A stretch of DNA of 64,000 nt, taken from positions 3,994,501 to 4,058,500 of the forward strand of contig NZ_CP123990.1 in NCBI RefSeq assembly GCF_029919115.1, given 5' to 3'. Source of the stretch: Variovorax paradoxus (GTDB lineage: Bacteria > Pseudomonadota > Gammaproteobacteria > Burkholderiales > Burkholderiaceae_C). A program made the translations under genes and the position numbers. The notes below the pieces were generated by a model. The model was not told where the DNA came from. It worked only from the letters and a program-made list of their open reading frames with translations, and searched no databases. Each line of letters starts with the position of its first letter. Positions within the stretch are counted from its first letter, which is position 1. Of the stretch, positions 26,988 through 34,994 are shown piece by piece.

Positions 26988-28616
26988 ATGCCACCGATTT
27001 CCCCCGAAGAGACACCCATTCCCCCCACCCGGCCGCAGCCGCCGAAGTTCGCGGCGCTGGAGCCGCTCAAGCTGCCCGTGTTCCGCATGCTGTGGAGCAC
27101 CTGGCTCATCGCCAACATCTGCATGTGGATGAGCGACGTGGCGGCGGCGTGGATGATGACTTCGCTGACCACTTCGCCCGTCTGGGTGGCGCTGGTGCAG
27201 TCGGCCTCCACCTTACCGGTGTTCCTGCTGGGCCTGCCCAGCGGGGCGTTGGCCGACATTCTCGATCGCCGGCGCTGGCTGGTGGCCACGCAGTTCTGGC
27301 TGGCGGGAACGGCCATCGTGCTGTGCGCTGCCATCGCACTGGACATGATGACCGCGCCGCTTCTGCTGGCGCTCACTTTCGCCAACGGCATTGGCCTGGC
27401 GCTGCGCTGGCCGGTGTTCTCGGCCATCGTGCCCGAGCTGGTGCCACGGCCGCAGTTGCCGGCGGCGCTGGGCCTGAACGGCATCGCAATGAACGCCTCG
27501 CGCATCATCGGCCCGCTCACGGCAGGCATGCTGATTGCCAGCGCGGGCAGCGTCTGGGTGTTTGCGCTCAATGCGGTGCTGTCGGTGGCCTCGGGCTTCG
27601 TGGTGCTGCGCTGGCGGCGCGAGCACAAGCCCAACCCGCTCGGGCGCGAGCGGCTCATCAGCGCCATGCGCGTGGGCGTGCAGTTCGTGTGGCAGTCGCA
27701 GCGCATGCGGGCGGTGCTCTCGCGCATCACGATCTTCTTTTTTCACTCCACCGCGCTGCTTGCGCTGCTACCGCTCCTGGCGCGCAACCTCGAGGGCGGC
27801 GGTGCCGGCACCTTCACGCTGCTGCTGGCGGCCATGGGCTCGGGCGCGATCATCGCGGTGCTGTTTCTGCCGCGGCTACGCCAGGCGCTGGGGCGCGACC
27901 AGCTGGTGCTGCGCGGCACGGCGCTGCAATCGCTCGCCACCGGGGTGATGGCCTTTGCGCCCAACGCGTGGGTCGCAGTGCCTGCCATGTTCTTCGGCGG
28001 CATGGCGTGGATCACCGTGGCCAATTCGCTCTCGGTATCGGCGCAACTGGCGCTGCCCGACTGGGTGCGCGCGCGCGGAATGTCGACCTACCAGATGGCC
28101 ATCATGGGTGCGAGCGCGATCGGTGCAGCCCTTTGGGGCCAGGTGGCCACCGTGACCAACCTGCGCTCCAGCCTGGAGATTGCGGCGGTGAGCGGCACGC
28201 TGCTGATGCTGGCGGCGCTGCGCTGGGTGACCGACGTCTCGGGTGAAGAGGCCGACATGAGCCCCGCGCGCGCCGGCTGGGCCGCCGGCCCGCCTGCAGA
28301 AAAGCCCGAAGAAAACGGCCGCGTGGTGATCACCATCGAATACATGATCGACCCCGCACGCGCGGCGGCCTTCCACCTCGTGATGCACCAGACGCGCCGC
28401 GCACGGCTCGGCCAGGGGGCCATCGGCTGGGAGCTGCTGCACGACATTTCGGAGCCCGGCCGCTACGTGGAAGAGATCGTCGACGAAAGCTGGACCGACC
28501 ACCTGCGCCGCTTCAACCGCGCCACGGCCGCCGACATGGCCTTGCGCGAACGGCGGCTGGCGTTTCACATCGGCGAGTCGCCGCCCGTGGTGACGCGCTA
28601 CGTGGTGAAGCGCTGA
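26988..28616 (+). CDS. MFS transporter with C-terminal soluble domain
   Basis: A 542-residue major facilitator of the EntS-like (MFS_3/DUF894) branch. Twelve transmembrane segments occupy roughly residues 25-420. A cytosolic tail of about 110 residues follows (VVITIEYMIDPARAAAFHLV onward), resembling a dimeric alpha-beta barrel/antibiotic-monooxygenase fold. The tail is usual for this branch; its role is unknown. It lies 15 bases after the permease gene, so it may be in the same operon, but it is probably an exporter of a small molecule rather than part of the ABC system. Confidence 0.88.
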   Translation: MPPISPEETPIPPTRPQPPKFAALEPLKLPVFRMLWSTWLIANICMWMSDVAAAWMMTSLTTSPVWVALVQSASTLPVFLLGLPSGALADILDRRRWLVATQFWLAGTAIVLCAAIALDMMTAPLLLALTFANGIGLALRWPVFSAIVPELVPRPQLPAALGLNGIAMNASRIIGPLTAGMLIASAGSVWVFALNAVLSVASGFVVLRWRREHKPNPLGRERLISAMRVGVQFVWQSQRMRAVLSRITIFFFHSTALLALLPLLARNLEGGGAGTFTLLLAAMGSGAIIAVLFLPRLRQALGRDQLVLRGTALQSLATGVMAFAPNAWVAVPAMFFGGMAWITVANSLSVSAQLALPDWVRARGMSTYQMAIMGASAIGAALWGQVATVTNLRSSLEIAAVSGTLLMLAALRWVTDVSGEEADMSPARAGWAAGPPAEKPEENGRVVITIEYMIDPARAAAFHLVMHQTRRARLGQGAIGWELLHDISEPGRYVEEIVDESWTDHLRRFNRATAADMALRERRLAFHIGESPPVVTRYVVKR

Positions 28617-28764
28617 ATCAGACCGGGCGCTCAGGTTTGCAGCAGTTGGTTTTACAGGGGCGGTCGGCCTGTCTGGGTAACTACCGATCCATGTTTTTTT
28701 GACCGATTGGATAATTTAGACCATCATCCCGCCCTGATTGCCCGTCACCACGAGGTACGCCACG

Positions 28765-29586
28765 ATGAACCCGGTCCCCCTGCGCAGCCGTTTCTGGTCC
28801 GACCTGACCAGCGAAGAGTTCTCCCGCCTCGACCGTGAACGGCTCATTGCCGTGCTGCCGGTGGGCGCCACCGAACAGCACGGGCCCCATCTGCCCATGT
28901 CGACCGACACGGCCACCATCGACGGCATGGTGCGCGCCACCCTCCCGCACCTGCCCGACGACCTGCCGGTGCTGTTTCTCCCCACCGTGCCCTACGGCAA
29001 GAGCAACGAGCACTCGCGCTACCCCGGCACGCTCACCGTGTCCGCGAACACGCTCATCTCGATGTGGAAGGACATCGGCGCCTGCGTTGCGAAGGCCGGG
29101 GTGCGCAAGCTGGTGCTCTACAACAGCCACGGCGGCCAGATGAGCGTGATGGACATCGTGGCGCGCGACCTGCGCGAGGAGCACGGCATGATGGTCGTGG
29201 CCGCCAACTGGTACACGCTCGGCCTGCCCGAAGGCCTGTTCACCGCGCATGAGGGCAGGCACGGCATTCACGCGGGCGACCTCGAAAGCTCGGTGATGCT
29301 GCACCTCACGCCCAACTACGTGCGGAAGGACCAGTTCCAGAACTTCAGCTCGATGACCGAGCAGCTGGCCGCCGAGAACAAGTTTCTCTCCATCACGCCC
29401 AGCGGCAAGCTCGGCTGGCAGATGCACGACATCAACCCTTCGGGCGCCGCCGGCGACGCCACGCGCGCCACCGCCGAGAAGGGCGCCGCGGTGCTCGACC
29501 ACGTGGGCCGGCGTTTTGTCGAACTGCTGCACGAGGTCGACCGCTTTCCGCTCTCGCGCCTTGCCAACGAGCCCGCCTGGAAATGA
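28765..29586 (+). CDS. creatininase-family amidohydrolase
   Basis: A 273-residue protein of the creatininase/arylamine-type formyl hydrolase family, which uses a two-metal site to open cyclic amides or hydrolyse formamides. Metal ligands are expected in ATEQHGPHLPMSTDT (Glu, His, Asp) and in the later YNSHGGQ and EGRHGIHAGDLES. ATG at 28765 is preferred over the TTG at 28738 because GAGG precedes it. It overlaps the ABC ATPase gene by 4 bases, so the hydrolase and the importer are made together and presumably act on the same compound. Confidence 0.9.
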   Translation: MNPVPLRSRFWSDLTSEEFSRLDRERLIAVLPVGATEQHGPHLPMSTDTATIDGMVRATLPHLPDDLPVLFLPTVPYGKSNEHSRYPGTLTVSANTLISMWKDIGACVAKAGVRKLVLYNSHGGQMSVMDIVARDLREEHGMMVVAANWYTLGLPEGLFTAHEGRHGIHAGDLESSVMLHLTPNYVRKDQFQNFSSMTEQLAAENKFLSITPSGKLGWQMHDINPSGAAGDATRATAEKGAAVLDHVGRRFVELLHEVDRFPLSRLANEPAWK

Positions 29587-30374
29587 GCTCCACCACCGAC
29601 ACCCCGCCGCTGGTCAGCCTGCGCCACGTCAGCAAGCGTTTTGCCAACGGCACGCTCGCGTTGCAGGGCATGACGCTCGACATCGGCGAGCACGACTTCA
29701 TCAGCTTTCTCGGCCCCTCGGGCTGCGGCAAGAGCACCGCACTCAGGCTCATCGCCGGGCTCACGAGGCTCAGCTCGGGCGACATGCACTGGTCCGGCAC
29801 CAACACCGGAAAGACGCAAAGCGACCGCGACCTGGGTTTCGTGTTCCAGGAGCCCACGCTCATGCCCTGGGCCAAGGTGTTCGACAACGTGTGGCTGCCG
29901 CTCAAGCTGGCCGGCATGAGCCGCGACGCGGCCGCACCGGTGGTGCAGCAGGTGCTGGAGATGGTCGGCCTATCGCGCTTTGCCGACGTGTATCCGCGCG
30001 AGCTTTCGGGCGGCATGAAGATGCGCGTGTCGATTGCGCGCGCGCTGGTCACGCATCCGCGCCTGTTGCTGATGGACGAGCCCTTCGCCGCGCTCGACGA
30101 AATGACGCGCATCAAGCTCAACAACGACCTGCTCGCCATCTGGCGCGAGCATCGCTTCTCGGTCGTGTTCGTCACGCACAGCGTGTACGAGTCGGTGTAT
30201 CTCTCGAACCGCATCGTGGTGATGGCCGCGCGCCCCGGCCGCGTGATCGACGAGATCCGTATCGACGAACCGTATCCGCGGGGCGAAGAATTCCGCACCT
30301 CGAGCCGCTACAACGCGCACTGCACGGCGGTGTCGCAATCCCTTCACGGAGCGCTGCATGACGTCGATCACTGA
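29583..30374 (+). CDS. ABC transporter ATP-binding protein (nitrate/taurine type)
   Basis: A 263-residue ATPase with Walker A GPSGCGKST, Q-loop FVFQEPTLMPWAKV, signature LSGGMKMRVSIARAL and Walker B LLLMDEPFAALDE. The MPWAKVFDNVWLPLKLAG stretch is typical of the SsuB/TauB/NrtD group. It works with the permease that follows (17-base overlap) and probably with the binding protein at 33209. Confidence 0.96.
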   Translation: MSSTTDTPPLVSLRHVSKRFANGTLALQGMTLDIGEHDFISFLGPSGCGKSTALRLIAGLTRLSSGDMHWSGTNTGKTQSDRDLGFVFQEPTLMPWAKVFDNVWLPLKLAGMSRDAAAPVVQQVLEMVGLSRFADVYPRELSGGMKMRVSIARALVTHPRLLLMDEPFAALDEMTRIKLNNDLLAIWREHRFSVVFVTHSVYESVYLSNRIVVMAARPGRVIDEIRIDEPYPRGEEFRTSSRYNAHCTAVSQSLHGALHDVDH

Positions 30375-31251
30375 GCCCGTGGCGCCGGCCGCCAAGGTGC
30401 CGCTGGATGCGGCCGACGTTGCGCCTTCGGAAGCGATGCTGCGCGCGCATGAAGACAAGCTGCGCCGCCGCGACTCGATGCTGCGCATCGTGGTGCCGGC
30501 GGCCATCGTCATCGCGCTGCTGCTGGCATGGGAATGGATGGTGCGCGCCAACAACATTCCGCACTACATACTGCCTGCGCCCTCGCTCATCCTGCGCACG
30601 CTGTTCGACAACTGGGCCTCGCTCTCCAGCGCGTTGTGGTTCACGGTCAAGCTCACGCTGCTCGCGCTCGGTGCCGCCATCGTCGGCGGTGTGCTGCTGG
30701 CCATTGCGTTCGCGCTCTTCAAGTGGGTGGAGATCGGCCTGTTCCCTATCGCCGTGATCCTGCAGGTGACGCCGATCATCGCGATCGCGCCGCTGATATT
30801 GATCTACGTCTCGAGCACCACCGCGGCGTTGTTGCTGTGCGCATGGATCGTGGCTTTCTTTCCCATCCTGTCGAACACCGTCGTCGGCCTGAAAAGCGCC
30901 GACAGCAATCTGCGCGACCTGTTCCAGCTCTACAAGGCCTCGCCGTGGCAGACCTTCCGCTACCTGCTCGCGCCCAGCGCGCTGCCTTACTTCATGGCGG
31001 GGCTGAAGATTGCGGGCGGACTGAGCTTGATCGGCGCGGTGGTGGCGGAATTCACGGCCGGCACGGCGGGCAAGGAAACCGGGCTGGCTTCACGCATTCT
31101 CGAATCGAGCTTTCGCACCGAGATCCCGATGATGTTCGCGGCGCTGCTGCTGGTGTCGCTGCTCGGTATCGTGATCTTCATCGTGTTCGCTGCGCTGTCG
31201 CGATTGGTTCTGGGTCACTGGCACGAAAGCGAGATGCGACGTGAACGCTGA
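30358..31251 (+). CDS. ABC transporter permease (SsuC/TauC type)
   Basis: A 297-residue inner-membrane permease. A longer-than-usual cytosolic N terminus of about 45 residues precedes six transmembrane segments. The EAA-type loop is LFQLYKASPWQTFRYLLAPS, and LPYFMAGLKIAGGLSLIGAV is a family hallmark. Its start lies inside the ATPase gene and its end overlaps the FAD oxidoreductase by 11 bases, so all are translationally coupled. Confidence 0.95.
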   Translation: MTSITEPVAPAAKVPLDAADVAPSEAMLRAHEDKLRRRDSMLRIVVPAAIVIALLLAWEWMVRANNIPHYILPAPSLILRTLFDNWASLSSALWFTVKLTLLALGAAIVGGVLLAIAFALFKWVEIGLFPIAVILQVTPIIAIAPLILIYVSSTTAALLLCAWIVAFFPILSNTVVGLKSADSNLRDLFQLYKASPWQTFRYLLAPSALPYFMAGLKIAGGLSLIGAVVAEFTAGTAGKETGLASRILESSFRTEIPMMFAALLLVSLLGIVIFIVFAALSRLVLGHWHESEMRRER

Positions 31252-32620
31252 CGCGCTGCATGCCGCCATCGACTGGGACTCCGTGCGCGAAGATCTGCGC
31301 GGCCTCAACGTCATCACCGCGCCGGCCCAACGCAAACAGCTCTCGAAAGACTTCTACTGGTACAGCCCCATCCTCACCGCGCAGCTGGCGGGCTGCGTGG
31401 CCGACCTCGTGGTGAAGGTCAGCACCGAGGACGATGTGCGCCAGGCCGCCGCCGTGGCTGCCAAGTGGAAGCTGCCGCTCACCGTGCGCGCCGGAGGCAC
31501 CGGCAACTACGGCCAGTGCGTGCCGCTCGAAGGCGGCGTGGTGCTCGACGTGACGCAGATGTGCCGCGTGCTCGACATCCAGCCAGGCCGCATGCGCGTG
31601 GAGGCCGGTGCGCGCATGCACGACATCGACCTTGCCGCGCGCGAGACAGGCCAGGCGCTGCGCATGTGGCCCTCGACCTGGCACGTGGCCAGCATCGGCG
31701 GCTTCATCGCAGGCGGCTTCGGCGGCATCGGCTCGTTCCGCCACGGCATCCTTCGCGACCCGGGCAACCTGCTGCGCGCGCGCGTGATGACGGTGGAGCG
31801 CGAGCCGCGCATCATCGAACTGCACGGCGACGAGATCCAGCAGGTGCACCACGCCTACGGCACCAACGGCGTGATCCTCGACGTGGAGGTGGCGCTGAGC
31901 CCGGCCGTCGAATGGGTGCACTGCACGGTGCTGTTCGATACATACCGCGGCGCACTCGACTTCGGCATTGCGGCGCAGGCGCCGACGCTGGACATCTTTT
32001 TACTCTCGACCGTCGAATCGCGCTTTTCGCCCTACTACACGGCCATGCGCGACCGCTTTCCGCCCGATCGGCATGCGGTATTCGCCATGGTCTCGCCCGA
32101 ATCGATGGCGGATTTCCGCGCACTCGCCGATGCGCAAGGCGGCACGATCTCCGTGGCCGGCACGGAGGCCGAGCTGCTCGCCGACGGCCTGCCGCCCGCC
32201 TACGAATGCGCGTTCAACCACACGACCCTGCAGGCATTGAAGGCCGACCGCGGCTGGACCTATCTGCAAGTCGCCTACGCCCAGCCATTCGACCCCGCGG
32301 TTGTCGAGCGCCATCTGCAAATCTTCGGCGACGACGTGCTGCAGCACCAGGACTTCGCACGCGCGGGCGGTGAATGCGGCACCTTCGGCATCCTGCTGGT
32401 GCGATGGAAGGGCGAGGCCCACCAGTACGAGGTGATTCGCGAGATCGAATCGCAGGGCGGCTGCCAGATCTTCAATCCGCATGTCTTCACCATCGAGGAC
32501 GGCGGAATGAAGACCATCGACACGCAGCAGATCGAGTTCAAGAAGCGCAGCGACCCGATGGGTTTGATGAACCCTGGAAAGACGCGCGGCTGGACTTCAG
32601 ATATGGCTGTCGAGCGTTGA
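31241..32620 (+). CDS. FAD-binding (PCMH-type) oxidoreductase
   Basis: A 459-residue flavoprotein of the FAD_binding_4/vanillyl-alcohol-oxidase group. The FAD region is VRAGGTGNYGQCVPLEGGVV and later IGGFIAGGFGGIGSFRHGIL. The C-terminal MGLMNPGKTRGW resembles the LMNPGK motif of D-lactate/glycolate-type dehydrogenases. It starts with GTG overlapping the permease stop, so it belongs to the creatininase-ABC operon. It probably oxidises a hydroxy acid or amine formed from the imported compound; substrate unknown. Confidence 0.9.
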   Translation: MNADALHAAIDWDSVREDLRGLNVITAPAQRKQLSKDFYWYSPILTAQLAGCVADLVVKVSTEDDVRQAAAVAAKWKLPLTVRAGGTGNYGQCVPLEGGVVLDVTQMCRVLDIQPGRMRVEAGARMHDIDLAARETGQALRMWPSTWHVASIGGFIAGGFGGIGSFRHGILRDPGNLLRARVMTVEREPRIIELHGDEIQQVHHAYGTNGVILDVEVALSPAVEWVHCTVLFDTYRGALDFGIAAQAPTLDIFLLSTVESRFSPYYTAMRDRFPPDRHAVFAMVSPESMADFRALADAQGGTISVAGTEAELLADGLPPAYECAFNHTTLQALKADRGWTYLQVAYAQPFDPAVVERHLQIFGDDVLQHQDFARAGGECGTFGILLVRWKGEAHQYEVIREIESQGGCQIFNPHVFTIEDGGMKTIDTQQIEFKKRSDPMGLMNPGKTRGWTSDMAVER

Positions 32621-32753
32621 AATGACGTCGTGCTTTGTCTTTGGCGGCGTTGGTCTCGAGGGCAGCTGTTCGTGGCGCGCACCCGCCGACGGGGTACCTT
32701 TCTCCGCGAATGTCCCCCGGCCTGCGGCCTCCTCCTTTATTTCTCTCCGCGAA

Positions 32754-32811
32754 TGTCCCCCGGCCTGCGGCCTCCTCCTTTATTTCGCTGCGCAAGGCAC
32801 CCCATCGACGG
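32754..32811 (+). repeat. 58-bp unit, first copy of a perfect tandem
   Basis: It begins TGTCCCCCGGCCTGCGGCC and ends CACCCCATCGACGG. It is identical to 32812-32869, with no base between them, which suggests recent duplication by slippage or recombination. Confidence 0.9.
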
Positions 32812-32869
32812 TGTCCCCCGGCCTGCGGCCTCCTCCTTTATTTCGCTGCGCAAGGCACCCCATCGACGG
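32812..32869 (+). repeat. 58-bp unit, second copy of a perfect tandem
   Basis: Identical to 32754-32811. It lacks the CTCCGCGAA head that the previous unit has, so the duplication boundary lies inside the unit core. Confidence 0.9.
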
Positions 32870-32951
32870 GTGCGTGATCCAGAGCAGTCGTTAATCAGCG
32901 GTACACCCAGAGCGTGCCCTGGTGCACAGGGCATCGGGTGCTCCCCGCAGA

Positions 32952-33008
32952 GAAATAAAGGAGGAGCCGAAGGCGGGGGACATTCGCGGAGGGGAGTACC
33001 CGGTGGCC
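32952..33008 (-). repeat. reverse-orientation 57-bp repeat unit
   Basis: Reading the minus strand: GGCCACCGGGTACTCCCC flank, CTCCGCGAATGTCCCCC core, hairpin GCC-TTC-GGC, then CTCCTCCTTTATTTC. Identical to 33028-33084. Confidence 0.9.
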
Positions 33009-33027
33009 TTTGCACACGCCCCGCAGC

Positions 33028-33084
33028 GAAATAAAGGAGGAGCCGAAGGCGGGGGACATTCGCGGAGGGGAGTACCCGGTGGCC
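33028..33084 (-). repeat. reverse-orientation 57-bp repeat unit, second copy
   Basis: Identical to 32952-33008. The similarity continues to about 33110 in the flank that also precedes the units at 39809 and 58907. Confidence 0.9.
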
Positions 33085-33208
33085 TGGGCACACGCCCTGA
33101 ACACAGCGCCAAGAACAACAGCACCTCCAAAAACGGCGCCCAAAAGTTCCATCACACGCCCGCTGACATGAAAATCCCCCGCAGTATTCAACCCAGGAGT
33201 CCACTGCC

Positions 33209-34237
33209 ATGCGCGTTCCCGCTCTGACCATCCGTCCGCTTGCTCTAGCCCTCGCCCTCGCGGCCGCTACCTTCGCCGCACAGGCGCAGGAAAAAGTGGT
33301 GTTTGCCACCAACTGGAAAGCGCAGGCCGGCCACGGCGGCTTCTACCAGGCACTGGTGGACGGCACCTACAAGAAATACGGCCTCGACGTCGATATTCAG
33401 CAGGGCGGCCCGATGGTCAACAACCGGCCGATGCTGCCCGCCGGCAAGGTCGATTTTCTGATGACCGGCAACCTGCTGCAGTCTTTCGACAACGTGAAGA
33501 ACGGCGTGCCCACCGTCGTGGTTGCGGCCTTCTTCCAGAAAGATCCGCAGGCCATGTTTGCGCACCCTGGCCAGGGCTTCGACACCTTCAAGGACATGGC
33601 CAAGGCCCCCGTCGCCTTCATCGGCAAGGACGGCCAGTTCAGCTTCTGGCAATGGATGAAGTCGGAGCACGGCTTCAAGGATTCGCAGCTCAAGCCCTAC
33701 ACCTTCAACGTGGGCCCGTTCCTGGCCGACAAGAAGTCTATTCAGCAGGGCTACGCCATTTCGGAGCCGCTTTCGATCAAGGCGCAGGCAGGCTTTGAAC
33801 CGGTGGTGCAGCTGCTGGCCGACAACGGCTTTTCGACCTACTCGACCACCATCGAGACGCGTGCCGACCTCGTCAAGACCAAGCCCGAAACCGTGCGCAA
33901 GTTTGTCGAAGCTTCGATCATCGGCTGGAACAACTATCTCTACGGCGACAACAAGGCTGCCAACGAGATGATCGCCAAGATCAACCCCGACTCGCCCGTG
34001 GCCGCATCGCAGGGCTCCATCGAACTCATGAAGAAGATGGGCATTGTCGACAGCGGCGAATCCCTCACCAAGGGCATCGGCGCGATGGACGAAGCACGCG
34101 TGAAAGACTTCTACGACAAGATGGTGAAGGCCGGTTTGTACAAGCCCGGCGAGATCGACCTTTCGAAGGTCGTGACCACGCAGTTCGTCAACAAGGGCGT
34201 CGGGCTCGACGTCCGAAAGAAGCTCGCCGGCAAGTAG
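33209..34237 (+). CDS. ABC transporter substrate-binding protein (NMT1/SsuA-like)
   Basis: A 342-residue periplasmic binding protein with a signal peptide of about 26 residues (ending TFAAQAQ). Family features are VVFATNWKAQAGHGGFYQAL, YGLDVDIQQGGP and GYAISEPLSI. This group serves importers of the nitrate/taurine/pyrimidine-precursor class, the same class as the ATPase and permease at 29583-31251. It is therefore their probable partner even though the repeat island interrupts the operon. It has its own Shine-Dalgarno (CAGGAGT) and may have its own promoter. Confidence 0.92.
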   Translation: MRVPALTIRPLALALALAAATFAAQAQEKVVFATNWKAQAGHGGFYQALVDGTYKKYGLDVDIQQGGPMVNNRPMLPAGKVDFLMTGNLLQSFDNVKNGVPTVVVAAFFQKDPQAMFAHPGQGFDTFKDMAKAPVAFIGKDGQFSFWQWMKSEHGFKDSQLKPYTFNVGPFLADKKSIQQGYAISEPLSIKAQAGFEPVVQLLADNGFSTYSTTIETRADLVKTKPETVRKFVEASIIGWNNYLYGDNKAANEMIAKINPDSPVAASQGSIELMKKMGIVDSGESLTKGIGAMDEARVKDFYDKMVKAGLYKPGEIDLSKVVTTQFVNKGVGLDVRKKLAGK

Positions 34238-34257
34238 CCGGCGCGCGTTGTGTTTTT
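34225..34257 (+). terminator. weak intrinsic-type terminator after the binding-protein gene
   Basis: CGCCGGC-AAGTA-GCCGGCG is a perfect 7-bp stem that spans the stop codon; a TTTTT run follows 9 bases later. The distance of the T run makes the call tentative. Confidence 0.35.
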
Positions 34258-34282
34258 CCCGCGGGCCGCGCGGGGCTTGCGC

Positions 34283-34354
34283 CGGGGTCAGATGCCGGCG
34301 CCTGGGTTGCCATAAGGCACTGCGCGGCTCCATGTTCACTGGGCTCTGACCCCG
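34283..34354. repeat. 72-bp element with GGGGTCAGA inverted ends (REP/MITE-like)
   Basis: CGGGGTCAGA (34283-34292) and TCTGACCCCG (34345-34354) are perfect 10-bp inverted ends around 52 bases. Similar GGGTCAGA-ended palindromic elements are scattered in many proteobacterial genomes and associated with Y1/RAYT-type transposases. No transposase is encoded here. It occupies most of the gap between the binding protein and the flavodoxin-fold reductase. Confidence 0.65.
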
Positions 34355-34386
34355 TCTCGCCGACAGGCGAACCGGCCCTCTCTTTC

Positions 34387-34977
34387 ATGAAAACGCTCGT
34401 CGTCCACTGCCATCCGAATCCTGAGAGCTTCAACCACGCGCTCTACCGCACGGCCCTTGCAGCGCTGGAGCCGCGGCACCCCGTCAAGGCCATCGATCTG
34501 TACGCCGAGGGCTTCGACCCGACGCTCACGCGCGAAGAGCGCATCGCCTACTTGGACAACCCCGAACTCATCCGCGAACGCGTGAAGCCCCATGTCGAAG
34601 CGCTGCTGTGGGCCGAGCACCTCGTGTTCGTCTATCCCACCTGGTTTCATGGCCCGCCGTCGATGCTCAAGGGCTGGCTCGAGCGCGTGTGGCTGCCGGG
34701 CGTTGCATTCCTCCCTGCGGAGCGCAAGGGGCAGGTCGCGAAGTCAGGCATGCGGCACATCCGGCGGCTGACCGTCGTGACCACGGGCGGCTCGCCGCGC
34801 TGGTTCGTGATGCTCATCGGCGATCCGGGCCGGCGGCTCTTCACGCGCGCGCTGCGGGCGCTTTTTGCATGGCGCTGCAAGGTCACGTGGCTGCAGCTGC
34901 ACGACATGAACGCCGTCACCGAACGCGACCGCATCCATTTCATCGAACGCGTGTCGCGCAAGCTGCAGAGCATCTAG
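34387..34977 (+). CDS. NAD(P)H-dependent flavodoxin-fold oxidoreductase
   Basis: A 196-residue protein of the NQO1/Flavodoxin_2 family. The N-terminal flavin-binding stretch is VVHCHPNPESFNHALY, and VYPTWFHGPPSMLKGWLERV is the family hallmark. It would reduce a quinone or similar electrophile with NAD(P)H and FMN/FAD. No convincing Shine-Dalgarno precedes the ATG. It is followed 17 bases later by the iron-sulfur reductase. Confidence 0.9.
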   Translation: MKTLVVHCHPNPESFNHALYRTALAALEPRHPVKAIDLYAEGFDPTLTREERIAYLDNPELIRERVKPHVEALLWAEHLVFVYPTWFHGPPSMLKGWLERVWLPGVAFLPAERKGQVAKSGMRHIRRLTVVTTGGSPRWFVMLIGDPGRRLFTRALRALFAWRCKVTWLQLHDMNAVTERDRIHFIERVSRKLQSI

Positions 34978-34994
34978 CCAGGGAGACACACACC

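Larger units (their letters stand above)
32621..33208. repeat. repeat island: three forward and two reverse units
   Basis: No credible gene lies in these 588 bases. Units centred on CTCCGCGAATGTCCCCC occur at 32682-32743, 32744-32811 and 32812-32869 (forward), and at 32952-33008 and 33028-33084 (reverse). The stretches 32754-32811 and 32812-32869 are a perfect 58-bp head-to-tail tandem. The two reverse units are 57-bp identical copies with a 76-base period. The forward set carries the hairpin GGCC-TGC-GGCC, the reverse set GCC-TTC-GGC. The short open frames here read through the repeat and are not genes. The island separates the FAD oxidoreductase from the binding protein at 33209. Confidence 0.85.

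Noticed and set aside
32630..33034. 134-codon and similar open frames in the repeat island
   Set aside because: They translate the repeat units and give the same peptide repeatedly in several frames; no Shine-Dalgarno or conservation as protein.
32682..33084. CRISPR array
   Set aside because: Repeats are in both orientations, directly abutting or irregularly spaced, with no unique spacers and no cas genes.
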